Shown here piece by piece: positions 11,143 to 21,170 of a stretch of DNA of 64,000 nt. The translations under genes and the position numbers were made by a program. This DNA is from Tritrichomonas musculus (Eukaryota; Parabasalia; Tritrichomonadida; Tritrichomonadidae), in contig JAPFFF010000005.1 of assembly GCA_039105265.1 (NCBI GenBank), forward strand, positions 6,991,501-7,055,500, given 5' to 3'. The notes under the pieces are model-generated. The model was not told where the DNA came from. It saw only the letters and a program-made list of their open reading frames with translations, and did not search any database. The stretch's first letter is position 1. Every line of letters starts with the position of its first letter.

Positions 11143-11328
11143 CCAAGGTTGTTGAAGTAGTCAAATTTGATAAAGGTTTGTTTGATTGTGTTTTTCAGAA
11201 AAAGTTGCTTTTTGTTTTTTTTCTAAATATATATATTTGTTTTCATAATTCATTTTATTTTCATTTATAAATTTATAACATTCATAAAAGTATTAAAATT
11301 TCAATTTTGAAAAGATATTCGTTTCGTC

Positions 11329-11336
11329 AAACGGTT
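11329..11336 (+). promoter_or_regulatory. AAACGGTT box upstream of BTB/F5-8C gene
   Basis: AAACGGTT lies 5 bases before the ATG at 11342. The same AACGG core lies upstream of uS5 and in the divergent promoter at 27647. It resembles a Myb recognition site (YAACGG) and the Myb-bound trichomonad core elements. Position and function are inferred. Confidence 0.4.
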
Positions 11337-11341
11337 TCTTT

Positions 11342-12988
11342 ATGTTACATAAATTATGTATGCTAATACATGATGGATTTCCACTAGTTTCCAATAAAAG
11401 AAAGTTTTTTGTTTCTAAAGCAATTTTAAAAGAAAAATTATTAATTTTTCAGGATGATCCTAATCTCCTTTTAATGAAACAATTTGATTCACTATCACCT
11501 GTTCCCATTGATATCTTCTCTCAATTTATTAACTCACTCAAAGGTAATCTACCAAATATAAATGAATCCAATGTTTACTATTACCTGGCATTAAGTCTTG
11601 AATTTGGATATGTGGAACTAGAGAATGAGTGCCAAAAATGCATTGAAAGCAATGAAAGCATCTTTAAAGTAATCGAACAACTTAATGATCCAAAAAATAC
11701 TGTTGATAAAGAGTTGCTAGAAAGTACAATAATTCAGAAATTTGAAAAATCTTTCCTTTCAAATAATTTTTTTATAACACTTCCCATAGATTCGATTTAT
11801 AACATTTTACAAAAACAGGAAATTCTGAGTCAACAAGATTATTTTGATTTTGTAATTTCTTTAATATCAAACCGTGGTCCAGAGGCAATAAAGTTATTCA
11901 ACTTAATTGATATTTTATTACTCTCAAAACCTGAATTCATGAAGGTTCAGTCAATTTACCAATTCTTTCCAAAATCTGAACAAAAATGGCTTGCAATCAT
12001 CTCAAAATTGATAGAAAAAAATACCATTTTACAAGAAGAAAATAATCAAATGAAATCTATGATTGATAAACATATGAACTTATTTATCAAAAGCTTTCCA
12101 ATGGATAAAACAAAACGTGGTGTTCTTGATCATTTGGGACGCTTACAAAATGTTAAATTTGATAGAAAGTTTATCGCTTCACAATCAAGTCGAGATATTT
12201 ATAACTTAATTAATCCAGATTCAAAAGACATTTTTCGATCAGGAAGTAATGATTTTTGGATAACATTTGAATTTGAAAAACCTATTTCAATCACTGGAAT
12301 TAAGCTACAATCAACAGAAAGCGATTTTTTATCGTCTTTTCAAGTTATGTCTGGAATGGATATATTATATTTTACACAGAACGAAAAAAGCCTTCAAAAG
12401 CCACACCGATTTGCGACAATTCAATTTCCTCCAAAAATAACGCAAAGATTGACGATTCAACAAATAGGCAACATTCCTTTTGAATTAAAATACGTTGAAT
12501 TGGCATCCCTTGACGATGAATTTCCGGAAGGGATATTTAAAAAATTGATTCATGATGCTGGAGGCGATTCTCATAGGGCAAAAGTGAAAATTACAGCAAA
12601 AAATTTTGATCTTGAAACATTTTATTCATTAAATGAGTTATCAAATATTTCGACATTATCCGATGATATTAATTGGTTCCAGGTTGAGTTTTTAGAAGGA
12701 AAAATGCTTGTGAAAGGATATCGCCTCAAAAGAACGCAAGCATTTTTACTTCGGGGATGGAAAGTTTATGGATCAAATGATAATTCGGCTCCGTTAAATG
12801 ACTGGTTTTTATTAGATGAGAGATTTGAGAATACTCAATTACAATATAACGTTTTGGATTATTATGAAGTTAAAAAAACAGAGAAGAGTTTCCGATTTTT
12901 AAGATTAGTTTCTGATGTTAAAAAATGGAATGGAACCCAAAATTTAACATTTTATAATATTGATTTTTATGGCGATTACATAGAATAA
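11342..12988 (+). CDS. BTB/BACK-like protein with F5/8 type C (discoidin) domains
   Basis: The protein has 548 residues and belongs to a family that is greatly expanded in trichomonads. Residues 1-230 resemble a divergent BTB plus BACK-like helical region (FVSKAILKEKLLIFQDDPNLLLM, then NVYYYLALSLEFGYVELENECQ). A short coiled-coil lies near residue 225-245. Two F5/8-type-C-like jelly-roll domains follow, about 265-400 (FWITFEFEKPISITGIKLQS) and 405-546 (WFQVEFLEGKMLVKGYRLKR...LRGWKVYGSND). There is no signal peptide, so a cytosolic or nuclear protein-interaction role is likely. The ligand is unknown. The domain call rests on characteristic motif patterns, not on a search. Confidence 0.75.
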   Translation: MLHKLCMLIHDGFPLVSNKRKFFVSKAILKEKLLIFQDDPNLLLMKQFDSLSPVPIDIFSQFINSLKGNLPNINESNVYYYLALSLEFGYVELENECQKCIESNESIFKVIEQLNDPKNTVDKELLESTIIQKFEKSFLSNNFFITLPIDSIYNILQKQEILSQQDYFDFVISLISNRGPEAIKLFNLIDILLLSKPEFMKVQSIYQFFPKSEQKWLAIISKLIEKNTILQEENNQMKSMIDKHMNLFIKSFPMDKTKRGVLDHLGRLQNVKFDRKFIASQSSRDIYNLINPDSKDIFRSGSNDFWITFEFEKPISITGIKLQSTESDFLSSFQVMSGMDILYFTQNEKSLQKPHRFATIQFPPKITQRLTIQQIGNIPFELKYVELASLDDEFPEGIFKKLIHDAGGDSHRAKVKITAKNFDLETFYSLNELSNISTLSDDINWFQVEFLEGKMLVKGYRLKRTQAFLLRGWKVYGSNDNSAPLNDWFLLDERFENTQLQYNVLDYYEVKKTEKSFRFLRLVSDVKKWNGTQNLTFYNIDFYGDYIE

Positions 12989-13486
12989 TTTTTTTTGTTT
13001 TTAAATAAAAAAATTTGCTTTCTTATTTTCTTGATTTAATTCATTTTTTGCAAAAATGCTTGTGAGTTTTTATTCATTTTTTTATGTATCTCATGAATTA
13101 TTATGAGCACATGAATAGCATTTTGCTATATGAAGATTTAAAAATTGATGAGAGTGCAGATAAAAAAAATATTTATTAGTTTAGTTAAGTCGGTAGAGTG
13201 TATTCAAGAAGTAAAATTTTGAGCATGCTTATTTTTGGGGATGATTTTGTAATTGTAATCAGGATGCTAACCTAAGCAGTAGTCAAAAATCTGGCTTAAA
13301 TACATAGTGTAACTGGCTATTTGACACACTTGTAAAAAATAGCTGTAAAATTTCGATTATCAAAATATACTCTGCAGTTTGGTTTTTAGGACGTTCACGT
13401 TGTTTGTATTAAGAAAGGTTTGGCAAGCAATGTTTGATTTGATGTGCAAACCTATTTTCTGACGACAAATTACTTTTTCACAAAAG
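12989..13486. other. Intergenic region with higher-complexity stretch
   Basis: No coding frame is supported. The stretch 13180-13480 is less AT-rich than other intergenic DNA and could hold a non-coding RNA or old element, but I see no tRNA, snRNA or terminal-repeat signature. CTGACGACAAAT at about 13459 recalls the mariner end, probably by chance. Confidence 0.4.
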
Positions 13487-16400
13487 ATGACGATCACAAA
13501 CCATTCAAAAAAGTTAAGTATTTTTGTAACATATATCAATTTCCTAAAACATAAACTATCAAAAGTTGAATCATTTCAACTTTTTCAGAAAACCAAAATT
13601 TCAACAGAATTCATTGTTAACGAGTTTTTAATGAATGGAGGATCTCCGCCCAAAGCTGGCGCATCCCCACCCTCAAATAAAGCAAAGCCAGAACTAGGCG
13701 GAAATAATAAAAATAATAATGATTATAATGAGCAAGATAATGGATCTTTAAATCCAATTCTTGTTTTTGGATCAATGAATAACGTACTTGATGCAGAAAC
13801 AAAGGGGGAACAAAATAAAGAAGAAGAAGATGAATATGGTTGTGGAATTGAATTGTGCGCTCATCAGCCAACATTTTTAAATTTGGATAGTCTTGTACCT
13901 CGAGGCTATTCTTCGTTGCTGGACCTCCCACAAGCTACCATTGAAACACCATCATTGATCGGACAAAATCAAGAAATTCCATTAAAACAACAATCACAAA
14001 GCCAAGTTTTACCAAGTGAATCGCTATCACAAATGAAACTTCGAAACAAAGACAAATGGTCTGAGATAGGATATGATCCAAACAGTGGCAAAGGAAATCT
14101 TAAATGTAGCTACACATTATCACAATTTCGACCTTCTGCCTTAATTGGAAATTTAAATACTAAAAACGACAAAAAAGAAACAATTAGTACTATCACAGAG
14201 GAAGATGAATCTAAAACATCTAGATCCAATGACAACAACAAACCAGAAAATAAAAAAAGTCAAGGCAGAATTAATAGTTCAGAAGGGAAAAGAAAGAAAT
14301 ATGCGATGAGTGATAGTGATGAAGAAGAAAAAAAAGAGGAAGAAGAAAAAGAAGAAGATAATCCAAAAGAACAACAACCGTTTGGAGATATTTCAATGCT
14401 TCTTGCACAACCATTAATTGCTGATAATGAAATGATTGAAGAAGAAGAAGAGGAAGAAGAAGCAGACGTTGAAGAAATAAACATTAATAATCCAGTCTTA
14501 GTTTTTGGATCAATGAATAACATCCATGAAATTAAAGAAACAGAGGATCAGGCTACTACGGAAGAAGATGAATATGGTTGTGGAATTGAATTGTGCGCTC
14601 ATCAGCCAACATTTTTAAATTTGGATAGTCTTGTACCTCGAGGCTATTCTTCGTTGCTGGACCTCCCACAAGCTACCATTGAAACACCATCATTGATCGG
14701 ACAAAATCAAGAAATTCCATTAAAACAACAATCACAAAGCCAAGTTTTACCAAGTGAATCGCTATCACAAATGAAACTTCGAAACAAAGACAAATGGTCT
14801 GAGATAGGATATGATCCAAACAGTGGCAAAGGAAATCTTAAATGTAGCTACACATTATCACAATTTCGACCTTCTGCCTTAATTGGAAATTTAAATACTA
14901 AAAACGACAAAAAAGAAACAATTAGTACTATCACAGAGGAAGATGAATCTAAAACATCTAGATCCAATGACAACAACAAACCAGAAAATAAAAAAAGTCA
15001 AGGCAGAATTAATAGCTCTGAGGGAGTACGGAAGAAATATGCGATGAGTGATAGTGATGAAGAAGAAAAAAAAGAGGAAGAAGAAAAAGAAGAAGATAAT
15101 CCAAAAGAACAACAACCGTTTGGAGATATTTCAATGCTTCTTGCACAACCATTAATTGCTGATAATGAAATGATTGAAGAAGAAGAAGAGGAAGAAGAAG
15201 CAGACGTTGAAGAAATAAATATAAATCAAGCTAATACACAAGATATAAAACAGGAAGTAGGCCCAAATAATTCTGAATCTAAAGAAAACGATAATACTAT
15301 TAACAATACCGAAGAAAAGAAAAAAGAGAAACAGCCTAAAGCGACAAATAAAAAAATTGAAACATCAAGAAAACACAATGAACAACATTCTAAAAATACT
15401 CACGAAAAGCAAATAGATAATGATAAGGGGAAAACAAAACAAAACAACAAAACAAATCAAAAAGGAGACGAATCTCAAACAAATCAAGCCAAATCCAATA
15501 AAAATAACACTACTTATAACGAGAGATATAATATGTTTTTAACACAGATCCAAGAACAGAAAATCCAAAAAACATCTAAAAGCGACGATGATGATTTTGC
15601 ACAGAAAAAAACAAATAATGATGAAAAATCAAAAGAACTTTTTAAAACATACAAAGTAGACAATCCATACGTGAAAAAAGATAAAGCGCGCCAAAGATCA
15701 GCGAGCTCAATAGCAAGTCATAATTATAAATTTTATCAACCTTTCCCGACATATCAACCAAAGCCACCACTTGATCTTACTCCTTATGATGATGAGAATT
15801 TTGACGCAGACAAAGAGAAAAGTAAAATTCCTCCAAGACTTCTCGAAATTATTCATCATAGCTCGCAATCAATAGTTTTTAGAGCTCTTTGCGGAGAAGA
15901 TATATCTTCAAATCCTATGAAAGTACTAAATCAAGTGATATCTGACTTAAAAGAATATCTGAATAAGTGCGTGAAAATGAATATGATTGGAGAAAGTTCT
16001 TATGTTGATTGCATTATTAATAATATTAAAGTTGATGTGCAGAATTTAAATAAAACATCAAAGAAAAAAGACGACGATATTGACCAAAAAATCGATCAAG
16101 CTGAAGTTTTCTTTGAAGATAGAAAGCAGCGGTATGTTTATTTTAATATATTATTTTAATTTGATATTTTAATTGTATTTATTTCACTTTAATTCCTAAT
16201 CTTTAAAGATAGAATTTAAAATTGAAATAAATTACATGATTTAATATCAAATTAAAATAATATATTTTTTTTATTGTTAAACTAACAAGCAGTTGGAAAG
16301 AAAAGAAAGGATCTTTAGAAGTTGAACGTGACCTAGCTCTCGAAAATCTTAATCTTAAATACCAAGAAGATTTATCTTCTCTTGAAGAAAAATGGAACTC

Positions 16401-16917
16401 AGAGAAAATGCAATCTAAATACAATAAACCATCACAGAAATTAATTGAACTTCGTCAACGTGCCCGTGCCCTTATTGCTGTTCATAAATTTGAAGAAGCC
16501 CAAATTTTAGCAATTCAAATTGAAAAACAAGAAGCTTATGAAACAAAAGAAGCTGCTTCCAAAATGCAGCGCGAATATAAAAAAGCTCAAGATCATCTTT
16601 TAAACAAATATGAATCGGATAGAAAGGCGACATATGATTCCTTTGATTCCAAATTTAATGCGCTTACTGCATCTGAAACAAGCGATTTACATCCTTTTGA
16701 ACAAAGAATTGATAACTTAACCAAAATCAAAAAGAATATGGAAATTGCTAAAAAAATAAACGCCAAAAATTGTTCAAATGATAGTAACCAACCAAAGAAA
16801 ACGCCCATTGCAACCAAAACTCCTCCTATTTCAATGAGTGGTAAACTAAAATTGCCACCGTTAAAGGCTCCTCAAACTAAAACATCAGGCTCAAAAGCAT
16901 CTACATCATTTAAGTAG
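13487..16917 (+). CDS. Acidic coiled-coil protein with internal duplication, two exons
   Basis: Spliced host gene: exon 1 13487-16131 and exon 2 16293-16917, 1089 residues. Splicing joins CG to T (Arg) and keeps the coiled-coil frame: ...EDRKQR then WKEKKGSLEVERDLALENL. The N-terminal half has two copies of a 246-residue unit with an EYGCGIELCAHQPTFLNLDS motif, then Glu-rich stretches. A basic, low-complexity linker follows, and the C-terminal 270 residues are helical and coiled (PRLLEIIHHSSQ..., LRQRARALIAVHKFEEAQILAIQIEKQE). The tail is basic and Pro/Lys-rich. No catalytic domain is recognised. The ATG at 13631 (MNGGSPPKAG) is an equally good start; the first 48 residues look less protein-like. 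The function is unknown and probably structural. Confidence 0.78.
13752..14489 (+). repeat. 738-bp intragenic duplication, unit 1
   Basis: This unit is in the same frame as, and nearly identical to, 14490-15221, at an offset of exactly 738 bp (246 codons). It runs from the LVFGSMNN motif to the VEEININ motif. Only the region after LVFGSMNN and a few codons near 14285 differ. Confidence 0.9.
14490..15221 (+). repeat. 738-bp intragenic duplication, unit 2
   Basis: This is the second copy. The segment 14560-15205 matches 13822-14467 almost base for base, with a cluster of changes at about 15015-15030 (GKRKK becomes GVRKK). Residues just after LVFGSMNN are diverged, so the rest was either duplicated recently or homogenised by gene conversion. 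Confidence 0.9.
16132..16292 (+). other. Spliceosomal intron, 161 bp
   Basis: The 5' border is GTATGT (16132-16137) and the 3' border is ACTAACAAGCAG (16281-16292). These match the known trichomonad consensus, in which the branch sequence ACTAAC lies directly at the 3' splice site. Removing it restores one coiled-coil reading frame across both sides; unspliced, the frame stops at 16157 shortly after the 5' border. Confidence 0.88.
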
Positions 16918-17306
16918 ATTATTTTATTTTATCTACTTTTTGTTAGCATTTAATATTATTAATTAAAATTATTGTTTGTAATTTTGATAATCTCTATTCA
17001 CTTTTTCACAATCTCTTCTTTATATTATATTAATTTAAAGCAAAAGTCATAGTCCATGTATGACTTCGTGTTTTTTTTCATATTTAAAAAAAATCTGGGA
17101 GTGAAGTTCGTTTTTTTTGCTTTATGAAAAAGTTGTACTTATGATTTGATAATGATTTCATCATATCCTTGCTTATTCATCCCATAAAATTATATTATTT
17201 CTACTTATAAGGAAATATTTATTAGTATATTGCATTTCAATGATACATTTGGTCAAAAAATATGTTTATTAAAATAAAAATTTGAATAAAATTTTTATTG
17301 GCTGAT
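16918..17306. other. Intergenic region between convergent genes
   Basis: AT-rich DNA between the ends of two convergent genes. I see no gene, RNA or repeat signature in it. Confidence 0.5.
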
Positions 17307-18005
17307 TTAAATAAGATCAAATTGATCATGATTATAGAAGGGATTAATATTAAAAATTGTTGCTAAATCATCATCAAATAAATTTTCTTTGTCTTGTTCT
17401 TCATTCGTTGTATCATTTCTCTTAGCTTCAACATTGGGTTCCATGCTTTGGACACAAATTTCAAATGAATTGTTTTGTTCTTCTTGCACAAATTCACTTT
17501 TTTCATTATTATGTACATTCTGGAAGCTGCGTTTTGTTAAAAAATAATAACGGTTTTTGATTGATGTCTCTGTTCTTCCTGGCATCATTTTTGATAATTT
17601 TGCAAATTTCCTCCCATTTCCTTGAACAAATGATAATATGATTTCATCTTCATTTTGAGTAAAATCTATTTTCTTCAAAACATTTGTTTCTAGGCAATTA
17701 TAATAATGTTCTCGATATTGCTTTGGCGTTTTACCTGGATAAATTTCAGATAAAGTTTTCCATTTTTTAGTTCCAAATTCATTAACAAATTTTTTGATAT
17801 TGTTATCCTCTTCTTCTGTCCATTCCAACTTTTTTTTAAATTTAAATTTTGGTATGTTAGGACTCATTGATGAATTGAAATCATTATTTTCTCGAAAAAA
17901 TAAATTAGGATTAATTGGCATCAATGGATTCACAGGACATGGAGAAAAAGAATTATGGGCAAACGTTTTTCTTTTTACTTTTGGAGTACTAATCTCCTTT
18001 TCCAT
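17307..18005 (-). CDS. Two-repeat Myb DNA-binding protein
   Basis: The protein has 232 residues. Two Myb repeats lie at about 59-107 (LEWTEEEDNNIKKFVNEF...QYREHYYNCL) and 112-160 (IDFTQNEDEIILSFVQ...SIKNRYYFLTKR), with the usual Trp/Phe/Tyr positions. The N-terminus is basic and Pro-containing (a possible nuclear signal, KVKRK, at 9-13). The C-terminus is acidic and ends in FNINPFYNHDQFDLI, which could be an activation segment (inference). The size and layout match trichomonad Myb regulators such as those that bind core-promoter and iron-response sites, but the target cannot be told from sequence. The ATG at 18005 is a true ATG. Confidence 0.88.
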   Translation of the reverse strand: MEKEISTPKVKRKTFAHNSFSPCPVNPLMPINPNLFFRENNDFNSSMSPNIPKFKFKKKLEWTEEEDNNIKKFVNEFGTKKWKTLSEIYPGKTPKQYREHYYNCLETNVLKKIDFTQNEDEIILSFVQGNGRKFAKLSKMMPGRTETSIKNRYYFLTKRSFQNVHNNEKSEFVQEEQNNSFEICVQSMEPNVEAKRNDTTNEEQDKENLFDDDLATIFNINPFYNHDQFDLI

Positions 18006-18315
18006 AATTCTATTCTCTTTTTAAACGTACAATTTTTTCATTCAATTTTGAAAAAAAAAAAATAATATATTTACTTTATCAGAAGATCCCTTTGGGCGAA
18101 TAAAACACACTATCCCTTAAACTTACAATCTATTATGAGTAAAATAGGATACTTCTTTTTATTTTAAAAATACTAAAACTATTTATATAAAAACATTTAA
18201 TCAAATCTATTTTTTTTTAATTAATACATAATATGAACATATAATGATAACTACTGAACCTAATTATAAAAGAAATTAAAAAAGTAGCGTTACCGTAAAA
18301 AGGCATAAACCAAAA
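18006..18315. other. Short AT-rich intergenic region
   Basis: It lies between the start of the Myb gene and the stop of the coiled-coil gene, both on the minus strand. It should contain the Myb gene's promoter. No clear box is seen. Confidence 0.4.
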
Positions 18316-19833
18316 TTAATGTATATTAATTTTTTGGCATTCAAGAGTCAAATTTGGTACTGAGATTGTGGCTTGCTGAGTCTTTATCATTAATTGGCTT
18401 GAATTTTGTTGAGTGTTTTTGGGTATTAAATATTTTTTATAAAATCTTCTAATTTTTGGGTAGGGAGCTAAAAGTTTTTTAAGTGAATTATTTTCTTGTT
18501 GCAACTTCCCCATATATTTCTTAATTTTTTGTTCTTTTTGATCAAGATTAGAAAGCTCAATATTCATCATTTTTATTTTATCAACAAGATTTTTGTGCTG
18601 ATTCTTAATAGCTTGCTCAATGTTCAAAGTGGAGTCTGGAAGCTTAATATATGATTTTACATGCACTGGTAAGATTTTAATATTTTTCGTGCTTAAATCA
18701 TCAGCTTTAAGCATTTCTTTTAATCCGTTTAACTCACAATTAGCCTGCTTTATTAGTTGTACCAATTTATTATCTTTTTTATTTATTTTTTCAGTTTGTT
18801 CAAGGAGTTTTCTCTTCGACTCGTTTAATAAATCTAACGAATGCTGATGGTCATCACATATTGCTTGCAATGATTTAATATGATCATTTATATTCAACAA
18901 TTTTTTATCGATTTCCTCTTTCTTTTTGGCTTCTTCTTTGTGAAGTTGAGAAAACTTGTCATCCATTTCAAATTTTTGTTTTTTGTACACTTGTAAATAA
19001 TCAACTTTCTTAAATTTTGGCTCTATACTCTGCATTTCATTTTCAAGGTCTTTATTTATTTGCTGCTTCTTTTGAATTAATCCTTTTAATTTTGAAATTT
19101 TGGCATTTTGATTGTCTAAAACTGGTGTACGGCTAGATATTTCTTTTTGAAATAGATTATTTTTATCATCAAGAAACTTTTTCAACTTTTCCTGAATTAA
19201 TGACATCTCATTCAATTTATTTCTCTTATCATTGATTTCTTTTTCTGTTGAATCTATTTGCGCATTTAATATTTCTAGTTCATTTCTTAAAAACATGACT
19301 TTTTCTTGATCTGGTGAAAAGGATTTTGAACGAAAATCTTGGATCTCGTCTTCAAGTTTTTTACGAACATCATCAAATTCATGCTCTACATTTCCTATTA
19401 ATTCTTTCGTTTCAATCTTTTTTTGTGAAAGATGCTGTATTTTTTGCATTAAATTACTTTCTTCTTCTTTTGAATTTTTTTCGATGAGCTCAATTTGTTT
19501 TATTCCTTCGTTATGCATTTCATTAATCAATTCAAGCGCTTTTTCACGTCTTTTTCTTCGATCTTTGAGTTCATTTTCATATTTTATATTTTCCTTGGGA
19601 ATAGGAAAATTCAAATCTTTTGGAATTTTGCTTTGGACATGATTATTATTAGATTTAATATTCTCAGTTTGAATTTTAATTGCATGAATATTAGAACTTA
19701 TTTGAATGTCTTTTTGCTCGAAACTTGAATAAACAGAATTGAGGGAATTATATTGAGCAATAAGCTTTTGAGTAGAAAGGTTAACATTATCAATTTCTTT
19801 TATTAAATCATTTTCTCTTTCACGCAGTTCCAT
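18316..19833 (-). CDS. Long coiled-coil protein, possibly incomplete 5' end
   Basis: The protein has 505 residues from the first in-frame ATG at 19833 and is almost entirely heptad-rich coiled coil (Lys/Glu/Leu/Asn) from residue 5 to about 460, with a basic C-terminal tail. No motor, ATPase or other catalytic domain is seen. A cytoskeletal or flagellar structural role would fit trichomonad biology but is only inference. Oddly, the frame is open for a further 60 codons upstream (to about 20013) and reads as coiled coil (HEKLLNDLELFTKAFEENFS) without any ATG. The real start may therefore lie in a small upstream exon, or a frameshift or assembly error may separate it from the ATG at about 19944, which is in another frame. 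Confidence 0.7.
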   Translation of the reverse strand: MELRERENDLIKEIDNVNLSTQKLIAQYNSLNSVYSSFEQKDIQISSNIHAIKIQTENIKSNNNHVQSKIPKDLNFPIPKENIKYENELKDRRKRREKALELINEMHNEGIKQIELIEKNSKEEESNLMQKIQHLSQKKIETKELIGNVEHEFDDVRKKLEDEIQDFRSKSFSPDQEKVMFLRNELEILNAQIDSTEKEINDKRNKLNEMSLIQEKLKKFLDDKNNLFQKEISSRTPVLDNQNAKISKLKGLIQKKQQINKDLENEMQSIEPKFKKVDYLQVYKKQKFEMDDKFSQLHKEEAKKKEEIDKKLLNINDHIKSLQAICDDHQHSLDLLNESKRKLLEQTEKINKKDNKLVQLIKQANCELNGLKEMLKADDLSTKNIKILPVHVKSYIKLPDSTLNIEQAIKNQHKNLVDKIKMMNIELSNLDQKEQKIKKYMGKLQQENNSLKKLLAPYPKIRRFYKKYLIPKNTQQNSSQLMIKTQQATISVPNLTLECQKINIH

Positions 19834-20064
19834 TATCAAAGAATCTTTTGATTGGATTAATGAAAAATTTTCTTCAAAAGCTTTTGTGAAAAGTTCTAAA
19901 TCATTGAGTAATTTCTCATGCTGAGCATTTTTTTGTTGGAAAAGAGAAGTTGCGTTTAAAAGATCGGTATTAATGAGAAAAATAAAAAAAATACGTTTAT
20001 GAATTCTATCTATTTATTAAAAATGCTCATCCTAGTTCTAGATTATGAAAATTAAATTAATCAA

Positions 20065-20136
20065 GGGTAAGTAGTGTAATGGTTAGCATTATTGATTGTG
20101 GCTCAATAGACCCGTGTTCGATTCACGGCTTACCCA
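20065..20136 (+). tRNA. tRNA-His (GTG)
   Basis: The 72-nt sequence folds as a full cloverleaf. The acceptor stem is GGGTAAG/CTTACCC with discriminator A, and the anticodon stem is ATTGA/TCAAT with loop TTGTGGC (anticodon GTG after U33). The T arm is CCGTG TTCGATT CACGG. A T-run follows (GATTTTTTTTT), suited to RNA polymerase III termination. No CCA is encoded, as usual in eukaryotes. Confidence 0.95.
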
Positions 20137-20288
20137 GATTTTTTTTTTGAATATTTTTTCATAATTTAAAGATAATTTATTTTCCAAATAAAATGAAGAA
20201 AAAGGCTTCTTAACAAATAGTAGTTCTAGCAAAAATATGCTAAAATAAAAAAAAAAAAATAATTAAAATGTGATAAATCAGTCTTCAT

Positions 20289-21134
20289 TTATTGATCTTG
20301 CAAGTTGATATTAACTTTTTGAACTTTGTTTTCATTATATTCGGCAAGGTATTCGCTATGTTCAACAAATGGATGAACTTCTGGTTCTTTATCCTCCCAT
20401 TGGTCAGGAGTCAAAAATTGATATGTGTGTTCAATTGCTTTGTATGTTGCAACCAAGAAGTTGAATGTGGTCTTAGTATGACCGATGGATGATGTGAAAA
20501 CATCTTCGAATCCTGCCATTGCAAGGAGCTTCTTAGCAACAGATCCTGCAACAATTCCAGATCCACGAGGAGCTGGAATGAGCCTCATACGGACTGATCC
20601 ACATTTTCCTGTAACTGTGTTTGGAACAGTATGGGGTTTTCCGATTTTGTTACCCCAATAACCGAGACGCACAGGAAGGATGGAAAGTTTAGCGTAAATC
20701 ATAGCGCCTTTGATAGCGTTTGCAACTTCAGCAGCTGTTTTGATTCCGAGACCGATGTGACCTTCACCATCACCAACAGCGATACATGCCTTAAAACGTG
20801 TTCTTTGGCCTGCACGAGTCTGTTTTTGAACTGGCATAATTTTCATAACTTCATCTTTGAGTTTATCACCAAGGAGAAGATCGATAATTTCTGGTTCTTT
20901 AATTGGGAGTGCGTGAAGATAAATTTGTTCGATTGTGGTGATTCTGCTGGATTTGACAAGACGACCGAGTTTAGTTCTTGGTTGCCATTCATTTTTTCCC
21001 TTTCCTGCTCCTGGAGCATTGTTTCGAGGTGCGCCACGGCCTCCACGAGGACCGCCACGTCCTGCATCACGACGCCCGCGCATACCGCCGCGTCTTTGTT
21101 CGCCCGAAGGTTGAGCTTGTGCTTCTTCCGACAT
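20289..21134 (-). CDS. RPS2: 40S ribosomal protein uS5 (RPS2)
   Basis: This small-subunit ribosomal protein has 281 residues, close to eukaryotic RPS2. The N-terminus is Arg/Gly-rich ([17 protein letters not shown]), a typical eukaryotic RPS2 feature and arginine-methylation target. Then come the dsRNA-binding S5 domain ([19 protein letters not shown]) and the C-terminal S5 fold ([23 protein letters not shown] and [12 protein letters not shown]). The frame extends upstream to a GTG, but the ATG at 21134 (MSEEAQAQ) is the natural start. A CCTTTT box lies 6-11 bases upstream and TAACGGTT about 30 bases upstream. The stop TAA with the next A makes the trichomonad TAAA signal. Base composition is less AT-rich than its neighbours, as expected for a highly expressed gene. 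Confidence 0.97.
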   Translation of the reverse strand: MSEEAQAQPSGEQRRGGMRGRRDAGRGGPRGGRGAPRNNAPGAGKGKNEWQPRTKLGRLVKSSRITTIEQIYLHALPIKEPEIIDLLLGDKLKDEVMKIMPVQKQTRAGQRTRFKACIAVGDGEGHIGLGIKTAAEVANAIKGAMIYAKLSILPVRLGYWGNKIGKPHTVPNTVTGKCGSVRMRLIPAPRGSGIVAGSVAKKLLAMAGFEDVFTSSIGHTKTTFNFLVATYKAIEHTYQFLTPDQWEDKEPEVHPFVEHSEYLAEYNENKVQKVNINLQDQ

Positions 21135-21139
21135 TGAAC

Positions 21140-21170
21140 AAAAGGCTTTCACAACCGACCATAACCGTTA
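21140..21170 (-). promoter_or_regulatory. Core promoter of uS5: TAACGGTT and CCTTTT boxes
   Basis: On the minus strand TAACGGTT (21170-21163) is followed after about 17 bases by CCTTTT (21145-21140) and then the ATG at 21134. This order matches the Myb-type (M3) and start-site (M5) elements known from Trichomonas vaginalis core promoters. No experiment supports it here. Confidence 0.5.

Noticed and set aside
14260-15115. Antisense Ser- or Phe-rich frames in the duplicated acidic gene
   Set aside because: They are complements of GAA-rich codons and repeat with the duplication.
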